Assembly (NCBI GenBank): GCA_945863035.1
Contig: CAMAZH010000035.1
Location: 1-32,088 of the forward strand
DNA length: 32,088 nt
Reading direction: 5' to 3'
Origin: Chitinophaga pinensis
GTDB lineage: Bacteria > Bacteroidota > Bacteroidia > Bacteroidales > GCA-2748055
Below are positions 17,709 to 25,882 of the stretch, in pieces. Position 1 is the stretch's first letter, and every line of letters starts with the position of its first letter. Under the pieces are notes generated by a model. That model had not been told where the DNA came from. It did no database searches and worked only from the letters and a program-made list of their open reading frames with translations. The position numbers and the translations under genes are program-made.

Positions 17709-20700
17709 TCAGTTTTTATTGCGGATGTAATCGTTGATCAGGCGCAGAAAGGATTCAAAAACAATAGGTTTCGTAATATAATCGCTGCAGCCCGAATTAA
17801 GGCATTTAAGGCGGTCGTCATCCAGAGCGTTAGCGGTTTGGGCAATTACGGGCAGTTCAGGGCGGATGAGCTTGATTTCGCGGGTGGCCTCATACCCGTT
17901 CATTGATGGCAGCTGAATATCCATCAAAACCAAATCAATCTCCGGATGAGCGCTAACCATGTCGATGGATTTCTGCCCATTATCAGCGTGAAGAACATTG
18001 ACCTTGCTTTTCTTCAGTTGAGCCTGCAGGAGTCTAAAGCTCATATAATTGTCTTCAACAATCAGAATTGTGTGCTTTTCCCAGTTGAAATCATCTGGGT
18101 TTAGGCTGGGTTTGGTTTCTAGCTTGACTTCAGGTGTATCGGGTTTATACGGTATTTGAAAGCGGAAGCACGAACCGCCCTTGGCTCTTTGCTCCACCCA
18201 GATTCTCCCGTTCATGATTTCAACAAATCCCTTTGAAATGGCAAGACCCAGTCCAGATCCGCCAAAAGGCCGGGTAAGCGACTGGTCGGCTTGAGTGAAG
18301 CGATTAAAAATCAGGTCGATTTTATCATCCGGAACCCCGATCCCGGTATCTTTAATGAAAAACTCTACTTGCTCTTGCCCATTAATTACATATCCGAATT
18401 CAACCTCGCCGGAAAGAGTGAATTTTATGGCGTTTCCAATAAGGTTTGAAAGCACCTGATGAAGTTTTTGCCTATCGGCTTTTATGAAGGAATCCGAATC
18501 TTTTTTCCCCAAACTCATATTTAGCTCCACCGAATTCTTCTTTTTGGTCATTTTTTCTCCCAGCATGAAGCAGTGCAATTCAGTGAATAGTTTGTTCAGG
18601 GAAAAAACGGTTTCATGGAGATCAACCTGATTTGACTCGATTTTCGATATATCAATGATGTCGTTCACCAGGTTCATGAGGATATTTCCATTGGCATTGA
18701 TCATGGCCAGATACTCATTACGCTCCTTATCAGGAAGGGCTTGGCGGGAGAGCAGTTGACTAATGCCAATAATTCCGTTCATCGGGGTACGGATTTCGTG
18801 TGACATATTGGCAAGAAAAGCCGTTTTCAGTTTATCCGATTCTTCCGCTTTGATTTTCGCGCCAATAAGTTCCTGTTCGAGTTGTCGTCTGTGAAGGGCA
18901 ATGGATGCCTGATAAATAAAAGTTTCGATTAGCGGCTTGTCCTCAAGATCTTCCTGGCTGGTAAGGATTTCCACACTACCGTATAATTTTCCTCCGCGCA
19001 GGAGTGAAAGTCCGTAAATCTTTCTGGTTTGAAGGATACGCTCAGCGGCGCGACAAAGGGGTCTTGGAATACTTTTAAATGAAAGCTCGTGAACCCCGTC
19101 GGTAAATTCCAGCAGTTGCTCGGCATTTTGAATCAAGGCATCAACAGATTCTTGATCAATTTTAAGCTTACAGGAGTCAATAGCGATTCCGGTTTCCTTC
19201 TCAAGAGCTTCTTTAATTTGCTGGCTTCCGGAAAAATACACGACTTCAATTGTTTGTTCAGCTTCATTAAAGCTCGATACCAGCACATACCCTTCCTGTA
19301 TAAACTCCTTAAGCTTCAGCCCTGTATAGGTGTAGATATTCTCGTTCTGCATGAGGCTTAAAAAGTCGAGAGCCGTATTGCTGAGAAACCTGAGTTTTTC
19401 CTGGTATACCTTTTCTTTTTCTTCGGATTGCTTTCTTTTAGTAATATCGACCATCACCCCCCTCAAACCGCACCACTTGGCATTGTTATACATATTATTG
19501 GTATACACCAAAGCAGGAAACTCAAAACCGCTTTTGGTAACCAGTATATATTCAGCCGCTTTGAGTTCTGCGCCTTGTTGCGTATTTAGTATTGCCGATT
19601 GGACCCGGACAAAATCAATAGCAGATACTAAATCATAAATTGAAATCCCCTTGTCGAAATCATCCTGAGTATACCCAAAACGTTCATAGGTTCGAAAGTT
19701 GGCAAAGGTTATTTTGCCGCTGCTGTTGGTCTCGAAAACCATTTCAGGCAAAAGGGTAATAAGGTCCTTAAATTTTTCTTCGCTTTTCAGAAGAGCCTGT
19801 TCGGCAATTTTCTGATCGGTTATATCCCTTGAGATGCCTGCGATACCGATAACTTCCCCGGACTCATTAATCACAGGGGTTTTGTGGGTTTCCGAATATC
19901 GCTTTCCGAAACGGTTTTCCTCGATTTCCAAAAAGCGAAGGGCTTTTCTTTCAACACAGACCTCCTTGTCTTTACGGACGTAATCTTCTGCGAGCTGCGG
20001 CGGACAGAGGTCAAAGTCAGTCTTTCCGATTATCTCTTCCACTTTCCAGGAAAAGAAGCGGCAAAAAGCTTCGTTTACCATCAGGTATTTGCCGTCCATA
20101 TCCTTTATCCACGCAAGGTGGGGGATATTGTCGAGGATCGCCTGTTGCTGCGACTGGAATTTTTGAACCTTGTCTTCCAGAACTTTAATCCCTGTGATGT
20201 TGCTGCTTACAGAAACGATACGATACACCTCGCCCTTGTCGTTCCAAACCGGATAGGATCGGTGCCAAATCCAATTTACAGAATCATCAGGGAGTAAGAT
20301 TCTATACTGTTCGTTGAACGTGTAATCTGATTTCCGTTTGCCGGAACGGAGGATTTTTTCAATTCGCGATTTGTCTTCGGGGTGAATCCACTCGAGATAC
20401 ACATCGGGATTTTTGTACAAATCTTCTCTGGCAATACCGTAAATTTGCTCAAATGCAGGATTGACATATAATATTTTATCGCCGCTCCGAATAACAAAGG
20501 CGTCGCTTGTATTTTCGGCAAGCTCCCTGAATTTCGCCTCGCTTTCCTTGATGGCCAGCTCGTAATTCTTACGTTTTGAAATATCCCGGGCAAGACCTGC
20601 GGTTCCAATGATATTGCCATCGGCTCCTCCGATTGGGATTTTTAAAGTCTCATGCCATCGGAATCCATCGGTGAAGGGGATGAGCTCTTCGAAAGTTCCT

Positions 20701-21134
20701 TGAGAACCGGATTTAACAACCATTTGATCGTCAGCGCGGTATTTTTCGGCAAAGACCGCTGGGAAAAAATCAAAATCGTTTCGCCCGATGACCTCCTCAG
20801 GTGTTTTCCCGAAAGAGCTGGCGAAACTCTGGTTAGCCGAAAGGAATCTCCCGTTCAGGTCTTTTGCCCAAATCATAAAGGGAATCTTGTTGAAAAAGGT
20901 CTGGTGATATTTTGAGTCAGAGAAAATTTTTTCCAGATCCTCATAGCTAAAACCCTGATTGGCGCCTGAGACACTTTCTGAAGCGCTCTGCGAATCGCTT
21001 TTTACTTTTAGGATACTTTTAAGCCGGATTATTTCCTGTTCGTAGTCGCTTATTTTCCGGCTTATCTCCTCGCTGGAAATTCCATCGTTTGAGTCGCACT
21101 CTGTTTCACCCCTATGTATAGCCTTATCCAACAT
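17709..21134 (-). CDS. Soluble multi-PAS hybrid sensor histidine kinase with receiver domain
   Basis: This large cytoplasmic sensor kinase has 1141 aa from the ATG at 21134. A TTG 13 codons upstream overlaps nupC and is less likely. Domains in order: a short helical N-terminus, four PAS domains at about 70-190, 198-318, 325-440 and 452-568, a GAF-like domain at about 577-750, HisKA with the phospho-acceptor H779 (SHEIRTPMN), a HATPase domain (DTGIGVPD and GGSGLGLAISKG), and a C-terminal receiver with phospho-acceptor D1072 (VLMDIQLP). No membrane helix is seen, so the signal should be intracellular. The four PAS domains differ in sequence and are not recent copies. No response regulator with a DNA-binding output is next to it, so the phosphorelay partner is unknown. 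Confidence 0.93.
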   Translation of the reverse strand: MLDKAIHRGETECDSNDGISSEEISRKISDYEQEIIRLKSILKVKSDSQSASESVSGANQGFSYEDLEKIFSDSKYHQTFFNKIPFMIWAKDLNGRFLSANQSFASSFGKTPEEVIGRNDFDFFPAVFAEKYRADDQMVVKSGSQGTFEELIPFTDGFRWHETLKIPIGGADGNIIGTAGLARDISKRKNYELAIKESEAKFRELAENTSDAFVIRSGDKILYVNPAFEQIYGIAREDLYKNPDVYLEWIHPEDKSRIEKILRSGKRKSDYTFNEQYRILLPDDSVNWIWHRSYPVWNDKGEVYRIVSVSSNITGIKVLEDKVQKFQSQQQAILDNIPHLAWIKDMDGKYLMVNEAFCRFFSWKVEEIIGKTDFDLCPPQLAEDYVRKDKEVCVERKALRFLEIEENRFGKRYSETHKTPVINESGEVIGIAGISRDITDQKIAEQALLKSEEKFKDLITLLPEMVFETNSSGKITFANFRTYERFGYTQDDFDKGISIYDLVSAIDFVRVQSAILNTQQGAELKAAEYILVTKSGFEFPALVYTNNMYNNAKWCGLRGVMVDITKRKQSEEKEKVYQEKLRFLSNTALDFLSLMQNENIYTYTGLKLKEFIQEGYVLVSSFNEAEQTIEVVYFSGSQQIKEALEKETGIAIDSCKLKIDQESVDALIQNAEQLLEFTDGVHELSFKSIPRPLCRAAERILQTRKIYGLSLLRGGKLYGSVEILTSQEDLEDKPLIETFIYQASIALHRRQLEQELIGAKIKAEESDKLKTAFLANMSHEIRTPMNGIIGISQLLSRQALPDKERNEYLAMINANGNILMNLVNDIIDISKIESNQVDLHETVFSLNKLFTELHCFMLGEKMTKKKNSVELNMSLGKKDSDSFIKADRQKLHQVLSNLIGNAIKFTLSGEVEFGYVINGQEQVEFFIKDTGIGVPDDKIDLIFNRFTQADQSLTRPFGGSGLGLAISKGFVEIMNGRIWVEQRAKGGSCFRFQIPYKPDTPEVKLETKPSLNPDDFNWEKHTILIVEDNYMSFRLLQAQLKKSKVNVLHADNGQKSIDMVSAHPEIDLVLMDIQLPSMNGYEATREIKLIRPELPVIAQTANALDDDRLKCLNSGCSDYITKPIVFESFLRLINDYIRNKN

Positions 21135-21150
21135 ATCAAAGCTTTTCTGG

Positions 21151-22665
21151 TTACGACAAAATAACACCAACAATTGTGGCAGAAAGCAAGGAAGCCAATG
21201 TTCCAGCCAGAAGTGCCCTCATGCCATATTTCGCCAGCAAAACTCTTTTTCCGGGAGCCAAAGCTCCGATTCCCCCAATTTGGATTCCAATAGAGGCGAA
21301 ATTCGCAAAGCCACAAAGCATATAAGTAGCCATTATTATTGACTTGGGATCGGTGAATGCTCCGGAAGCTTTGAGTTGAGCCAGACTTATATATCCCACG
21401 AACTCGGTCATGATAAGTTTTTCGCCAAGCAGTGAACCAACCAGGGTAATGTCGTGTATGTTAACCCCAATTAGCCACATAAGGGGGGAAATTGAATATC
21501 CAAGAATAAACTGCAATGACAACTCGCTATAACGGCCATTGCTGAAACTGAAAATCCAGCCGTTGAGGTCAGTCCAATTCCCGATTTTGATAAAAGTAAA
21601 GTTTATCATGGCCAGAAATGCAATGAAAACCAAAAGCATTGCGGCTACATTGACGGCAAGCTTAAGTCCTTCGTAAGTACCATTATTAATTGCATCAAGT
21701 ACGTTTTTTCCGATTTTATCCTGGGAAATTTTCAGTTCCTGGCTAATGTCCTCGGTTTGAGGAACCAGTATTTTAGAGATTACGATAACGCCAGGAGCGG
21801 CCATTACCGAAGCAGCCAGCAAATGTTTTGCAAAGAGAAGCTTCTGAGCCGGGTCATCTCCCCCGAGAAAATTAATATAAACAGCCAGAACACCCCCAGC
21901 CAAGGTGGCCATACCACCCGACATGACAAGCAGCATCTCGGACTTGTTCATTTTCTCAAGGTAGGCTTTGATCATGAGCGGGGATTCGGTCTGCCCCAGG
22001 AAGATGTTTCCTGCAACTGAAAGGCTTTCGGCACCTGACAATTTCAGAATTCGGGTCATAACCCAGGCAAGCAGCCAAACAAGCTTCTGAATAATTCCAA
22101 AGTAGAACAGGACGGATGTGAGAGCCGAGAAAAATATGATTGTCGGCAATATGTTTATCGCGAAAGTCTGCAGCGGAGCTTCGATTACCCCAGATGAATA
22201 GGAACTGAACAGGAACTTTGTGCCCTCATTTGTAAAGTCGAGAACCTTTACAAAGAGTCGGCCAACAAACTCAAACGTACCCTGTATAAAAGGCACCTGC
22301 AACACCCCAATGGCAAGCGCAATCTGCATTAATAAGCCATATCCTACAATTTTCCATGAAATGGCCTTTCGGTTGACACTAAAAAGGTAAGCAATTGCGA
22401 TTAACACCATCATGCCTATAAGTCCGCGGATTAACGTAAGAATGTTGAATTTGTAGACGTTCTTGGCAGGAATCAGGCTGGCTTTGGAAACCTCTTCCGA
22501 GGATGACGGAGCTGCATCCAGGCTAGCAGGAGAGTCGGCCTCGATTGTCTGGACCGTATGGTTAAGGCTTATCGAATCGTTCAGTACAGATGCGGCGTGA
22601 GAAGTAAAAACCGAAACAAAGAGAATGAACAAGATCAGGACGGGAAGTTTTCTGAGGATTATCAT
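21151..22665 (-). CDS. NupC-family concentrative nucleoside transporter with N-terminal extension
   Basis: This is a cation-coupled nucleoside importer of the CNT/NupC family. The hallmark GQTESPLMIKAYLEKM is at about residues 224-239, followed by the pore segment MSGGMATLAGGVLAVYIN. The C-terminal CGFANFASIGIQIGGIG is also typical. At 504 aa it is about 100 residues longer than E. coli NupC: the start is a signal-peptide-like segment (MIILRKLPVLILFILFVSVFTSHAAS) and a Ser/Ala-rich linker before the first transport helix near residue 75. Substrate range is not readable. The DUF151 stop is nine bases upstream and the kinase ATG 16 bases downstream. Confidence 0.92.
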   Translation of the reverse strand: MIILRKLPVLILFILFVSVFTSHAASVLNDSISLNHTVQTIEADSPASLDAAPSSSEEVSKASLIPAKNVYKFNILTLIRGLIGMMVLIAIAYLFSVNRKAISWKIVGYGLLMQIALAIGVLQVPFIQGTFEFVGRLFVKVLDFTNEGTKFLFSSYSSGVIEAPLQTFAINILPTIIFFSALTSVLFYFGIIQKLVWLLAWVMTRILKLSGAESLSVAGNIFLGQTESPLMIKAYLEKMNKSEMLLVMSGGMATLAGGVLAVYINFLGGDDPAQKLLFAKHLLAASVMAAPGVIVISKILVPQTEDISQELKISQDKIGKNVLDAINNGTYEGLKLAVNVAAMLLVFIAFLAMINFTFIKIGNWTDLNGWIFSFSNGRYSELSLQFILGYSISPLMWLIGVNIHDITLVGSLLGEKLIMTEFVGYISLAQLKASGAFTDPKSIIMATYMLCGFANFASIGIQIGGIGALAPGKRVLLAKYGMRALLAGTLASLLSATIVGVILS

Positions 22666-22674
22666 GGATAAGGA

Positions 22675-23283
22675 TTATATCTTTTTTCTAAGGTTAATTT
22701 CATCTCTTATTTTTGAAGCTCTTTCATAATCCTCATTGCCGATGGCTTCGTCTAAAATCTCATTCAGCTCTTCGAGCGAATATCCTTTAAACTCGCTGGA
22801 AGGGTAGTTGACAGGAACGGGGGTTTTAGTCTTTTCAACCTCTCCGGCAGCGGCAGGTTGGCCTGGTACCTCCTTGTCGAAATCAAGAACGATTCCGGCC
22901 TTAGCAATAATTTCCTCAGTAGTATAAATAGGACACTTGAAACGCAGGGCTAAGGCTATAGCATCTGAGGTTCGGGCATCCAGGGTAATATTATCGATCC
23001 CATTGTCGCACTGAAGCTGCGAGTAGAAAACCCCTTCCTCCAGTTTGTAAATTACCACCTCGTTAATAGCAATCCCAAAAACTTTCGCGAAGTTCATAAA
23101 GAGGTCATGAGTAAGAGGCCTTGGAGGTTTCAGTCCCTCCAACTCAATTGCAATTGACTGAGCTTCAAATCCACCTACAATAATGGGAATGCGCCTTTCC
23201 CCGTTTTCCTCTGTAAGGATCAAAGCGTACGCGCCCGACTGAGTCTGGCTATAGGAAATACCTAGAACATTTAACTTTACCAT
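22675..23283 (-). CDS. DUF151 bifunctional-nuclease-family protein with UVR motif
   Basis: Residues 1 to about 130 match the DUF151/BFN family, shown by LNVLGISYSQTQSG, the ARTSDAIALALR motif and CPIYTTEEI. BFN proteins have been reported to have RNase/DNase activity in plants; bacterial roles are unclear. A proline-rich linker (about 140-160) leads to a C-terminal UVR-like coiled segment (YERASKIRDEINLRKK, about 180-202), as in UvrB/UvrC and McsA. This two-domain form is common in Bacteroidota, to my knowledge. Length is 202 aa. The ATG at 23283 lies about 35 bases below a predicted start site. It is the first gene of the five-gene minus-strand unit. Confidence 0.9.
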   Translation of the reverse strand: MVKLNVLGISYSQTQSGAYALILTEENGERRIPIIVGGFEAQSIAIELEGLKPPRPLTHDLFMNFAKVFGIAINEVVIYKLEEGVFYSQLQCDNGIDNITLDARTSDAIALALRFKCPIYTTEEIIAKAGIVLDFDKEVPGQPAAAGEVEKTKTPVPVNYPSSEFKGYSLEELNEILDEAIGNEDYERASKIRDEINLRKKI

Positions 23284-23324
23284 ACCTGATTGTAGAAACT
23301 TGATCTGTACTTTTCCAAATCACA

Positions 23325-23332
23325 CAAATATA
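23325..23332 (-). promoter_or_regulatory. -7 box of a probable promoter for the DUF151-nupC unit
   Basis: On the minus strand TATATTTG matches TAnnTTTG exactly. The nearest TTTG upstream is only 11 bases away instead of 19, so the -33 box is unclear. It would start transcription near 23318, about 35 bases before the DUF151 ATG. Confidence 0.4.
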
Positions 23333-23626
23333 ATGTTTTTGTTCAAACTTTGAGGTTTCGGAATTTTTACTGCGGAAACATAATTTTCCGTTTCTTTAGT
23401 TCAGAAAATTACAATAATCCGACAGAAATCGCAAGCTAAAAAACGAATGAGCAGGCAAAAAGGACGGGATAACAGCAATCATATCCCCAGATGGATATAT
23501 CGAGGAACAGAAAACTTTTAAAAACAACGTTTCCGGTTTCCTGCAATTTATGCAGGCCTGTCTTCATTCTTATAGCATACTGTATACGAAATAATTATCC
23601 CTCACAAAAAATAATAGCCGGAAATA

Positions 23627-23657
23627 TTTGCTAATCCGTTTAACTTTCATATTTTTG
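23627..23657 (+). promoter_or_regulatory. Perfect Bacteroidota promoter for rplU-rpmA
   Basis: TTTG at 23627-23630, a spacer of exactly 19 bases, and TATTTTTG at 23650-23657 match the primary sigma consensus of the phylum (TTTG-N19-TAnnTTTG) at every fixed position. Transcription would begin near 23664, leaving a leader of about 30 bases before the rplU ATG, too short for a structured L21 leader. Confidence 0.8.
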
Positions 23658-23694
23658 CACTCCATTTTCATGAATTTAAGAAAAACACGTAATA

Positions 23695-24213
23695 ATGTAC
23701 GCAATTGTTGACATAGCAGGACAGCAGTTTAAGGTTAAGAAAGACCAGAAGATATTTGTCCACAGGCTTGAAGGTGAAATAGGCAATCAGGTTGATTTCG
23801 AAAAAGTGCTTCTGATCGATAACGACACTAACGTTAGCGTTGGAGCTCCTGTTATCGAAGGGGCCATGGTTTCCGCAAAGATCCTCGAACACTTGAAAGG
23901 CGATAAGGTAATTGTTTTCAAGAAGAAAAGGAGAAAAGGATACAGGGTTAAAAACGGACACAGACAGTATCTGACCCAGATTCTTATTGAAAACATTGTG
24001 GAAACAGGTGCCACACCCAAAAAAGCAGAGAAGAAGGTTGCAGAACCGAAAGCTTCAGCGATTAAGTCCGACGATACTTCTGTTGAGGTAAAAGCCGCAC
24101 CAGAGAAGAAAGTTGCCGCAGTTAAAAAACCTGCTGCTCCAAAAGCCGCTGCAGAAAAGAAACCCGCAGCGAAAAAACCCGCAGCCCCTAAAAAAGCTGA
24201 CGAGTCGAAATAA
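23695..24213 (+). CDS. rplU: 50S ribosomal protein L21 with Ala/Lys/Pro-rich C-terminal tail
   Basis: L21 binds 23S rRNA in the large subunit. Residues 1-103 are a full L21 domain, opening [14 protein letters not shown] and containing [18 protein letters not shown], the rRNA-contacting basic segment. Residues about 104-172 are an extra tail of Ala, Lys and Pro repeats (for example [22 protein letters not shown], split over several copies), which is low-complexity and probably disordered. Standard L21 is about 103 aa. Tails like this are found in many Bacteroidota. The ATG at 23695 follows a perfect promoter. rpmA follows after 35 bases, the usual rplU-rpmA pair. Confidence 0.96.
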   Translation: MYAIVDIAGQQFKVKKDQKIFVHRLEGEIGNQVDFEKVLLIDNDTNVSVGAPVIEGAMVSAKILEHLKGDKVIVFKKKRRKGYRVKNGHRQYLTQILIENIVETGATPKKAEKKVAEPKASAIKSDDTSVEVKAAPEKKVAAVKKPAAPKAAAEKKPAAKKPAAPKKADESK

Positions 24214-24248
24214 TAAAACAAGTATTAAAAAAATAAAAGCGAATACAA

Positions 24249-24509
24249 ATGGCACACAAAAAAGGAGCCGGAAGTTCACGTAACGGTCGCGAATCAGAAA
24301 GTAAACGATTAGGTGTTAAATTATATGGCGGTCAGGTAGCAACTGCCGGCAACATCATCGTTCGTCAGAGGGGAACTGTTCATCAGGCCGGAAAAAACGT
24401 TGGAATTGGTAAAGACCATACTCTTTTCGCATTGATTTCGGGTATTGTACAGTTTAAGAAGAGAAGAGACAACAAATCATTCGTGTCTGTTCTTCCCGCT
24501 GCCGAATAA
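24249..24509 (+). CDS. rpmA: 50S ribosomal protein L27
   Basis: L27 reaches the peptidyl-transferase centre with its N-terminus. The 86 aa protein opens with [16 protein letters not shown], without the cleavable N-terminal extension of Firmicutes L27. The family signature [10 protein letters not shown] is at about residues 34-43. It is preceded by rplU and followed by a structured region before serS. Confidence 0.97.
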   Translation: MAHKKGAGSSRNGRESESKRLGVKLYGGQVATAGNIIVRQRGTVHQAGKNVGIGKDHTLFALISGIVQFKKRRDNKSFVSVLPAAE

Positions 24510-24520
24510 ATAATCAATAA

Positions 24521-24577
24521 AGATTTATTTTAAATCTCCTTCAAACTGTTACCTTTGGTGCAGTTAAAGGAGATTTT
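24521..24577 (+). promoter_or_regulatory. Two mutually exclusive hairpins between rpmA and serS (possible terminator/attenuator)
   Basis: Hairpin A pairs AGATTTA (24521-24527) with TAAATCT (24531-24537) around TTT. Hairpin B pairs AAATCTCCTT (24532-24541) with AAGGAGATTT (24567-24576), and continues inward with AACTG (24544-24548) to CAGTT (24561-24565), 15 bp in all. The two share bases 24532-24537, so only one can form. Hairpin B is followed by a U-rich stretch (TCTATTTT). This fits an rplU-rpmA terminator with a competing antiterminator. A TACCTTTG (24550-24557), a perfect -7 box, lies in the loop of B and may serve serS. Confidence 0.5.
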
Positions 24578-24596
24578 CTATTTTACAAATACCGAC

Positions 24597-25871
24597 ATGC
24601 TCACTATTAATTTCATCCGCGAAAACAGGGATTTTGTTGTAAGTCGTTTAAAGGTTAAAAACTTTAAGGACAGTTCGATCATAGACTCGATCATTGATTT
24701 CGATAATCAGCGGCGCTCAGCCCAGAAAAATGCCGACGACGCACAGGCTGAAATGAATATACTCTCCAAAGAGATAGGCAATCTTTTTCAGAACGGCAAA
24801 ACTGCGGAAGCGAATGCCGCGAAAGAACGGACTGCTATTCTTAAGGAAAGCAGCAAGGAGTACGCTCAAAAATACGAGGATGCCAGTGCAAAGCTCAATG
24901 AGTTGTTGGTTTTGGTTCCAAACCTCCCCCACGAGTCGGTACCTGAGGGAAAATCAGCTGAAGACAATCAGTTCATTCGGGGTAACGACATTAAAGTATC
25001 CTTGCCCGAAGGTGCTCTTCCCCATTGGGATTTGGGAACAAAATACGACTTCCTCGATTTTGATCTGGGAACAAAACTCACCGGAGCCGGATTCCCGGTT
25101 TTTAAAGGGAAAGGCGCCAAACTTCAAAGGGCCCTGATCAATTTCTTTCTTGACGAAAACGTAAAGGCCGGATACCGTGAAATCCTTCCTCCCCTGATGG
25201 TAAATGCAGACTCCGGCTTCGGCACGGGTCAACTCCCGGATAAAGAAGGACAGATGTATCATTGCCAAATCGACAATTTCTATCTGATACCCACTGCGGA
25301 GGTTCCGGTAACCAATATTTACAGGGATGTGATTCTTGACGCTTCCGATCTGCCTTGCAAAAACACGGCCTACACCCCCTGCTTCCGTCGCGAAGCCGGA
25401 TCTTATGGCAAAGATGTCAGAGGACTAAACCGGGTGCACCAGTTCGACAAGGTGGAGATCGTTCAGATTGCCCATCCCGACAAATCCTATGAGGCTCTTG
25501 AGGTTATGGTAAGCCATGTGGAGAGTCTTGTAATAAAACTCGGGCTTCCCTACCGCATTATCAGGCTTTGCGGCGGCGACATGAGTTTCACTTCAGCCCT
25601 CACCTACGACTTCGAGGTATACGCAGCTGCCCAGGGACGCTGGCTAGAGGTTAGCTCGGTGTCGAATTTCGAATCCTTTCAGGCCAACCGCCTGAAACTC
25701 CGGTTCAAAGATAAAGGCGACAAAAAAACCAGTCTGGCTCACACCCTCAACGGATCATCACTTGCCTTGCCCAGAATTGTGGCAGCCCTGCTTGAAAACA
25801 ACCAGACACCCGAAGGAATTGTAATCCCAGAAGTGCTGCGCGGTTTCACAGGCTTCGATATGATTAACTGA
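24597..25871 (+). CDS. serS: Seryl-tRNA synthetase
   Basis: This class II synthetase charges tRNA-Ser (and tRNA-Sec where present). The ATG at 24597 gives the typical Bacteroidota start MLTINFIRENRD and 424 aa; an open frame extends upstream to 24555 but has no family match. Residues about 5-105 are the tRNA-binding coiled coil. Motif 2 is FRREAGSYGKDVRGLNRVHQF, here visible in two parts, with the Arg contacting ATP. Motif 3 lies near the C-terminus in SSLALPRIVAALLENNQ. Its leader contains the two competing hairpins described separately. The EamA gene follows after 11 bases. Confidence 0.96.
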   Translation: MLTINFIRENRDFVVSRLKVKNFKDSSIIDSIIDFDNQRRSAQKNADDAQAEMNILSKEIGNLFQNGKTAEANAAKERTAILKESSKEYAQKYEDASAKLNELLVLVPNLPHESVPEGKSAEDNQFIRGNDIKVSLPEGALPHWDLGTKYDFLDFDLGTKLTGAGFPVFKGKGAKLQRALINFFLDENVKAGYREILPPLMVNADSGFGTGQLPDKEGQMYHCQIDNFYLIPTAEVPVTNIYRDVILDASDLPCKNTAYTPCFRREAGSYGKDVRGLNRVHQFDKVEIVQIAHPDKSYEALEVMVSHVESLVIKLGLPYRIIRLCGGDMSFTSALTYDFEVYAAAQGRWLEVSSVSNFESFQANRLKLRFKDKGDKKTSLAHTLNGSSLALPRIVAALLENNQTPEGIVIPEVLRGFTGFDMIN

Positions 25872-25882
25872 GAGTTGTTTGA

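Larger units (their letters stand above)
23284..23694. other. Divergent promoter region between DUF151 and rplU
   Basis: This 411-base A/T-rich region has no supported gene. It holds the promoter boxes for both flanking units and two short perfect inverted repeats, ATATCC/GGATAT around six bases (23481-23498) and CCTGCA/TGCAGG around five bases (23540-23556). Either could be an operator or a small RNA hairpin. Nothing matches a known RNA family. Confidence 0.5.

Noticed and set aside
24055-24279. Cys/Phe-rich minus-strand open frame
   Set aside because: It is the reverse of the repetitive L21 tail; repeats of Lys/Ala/Pro codons leave the opposite strand open by composition.
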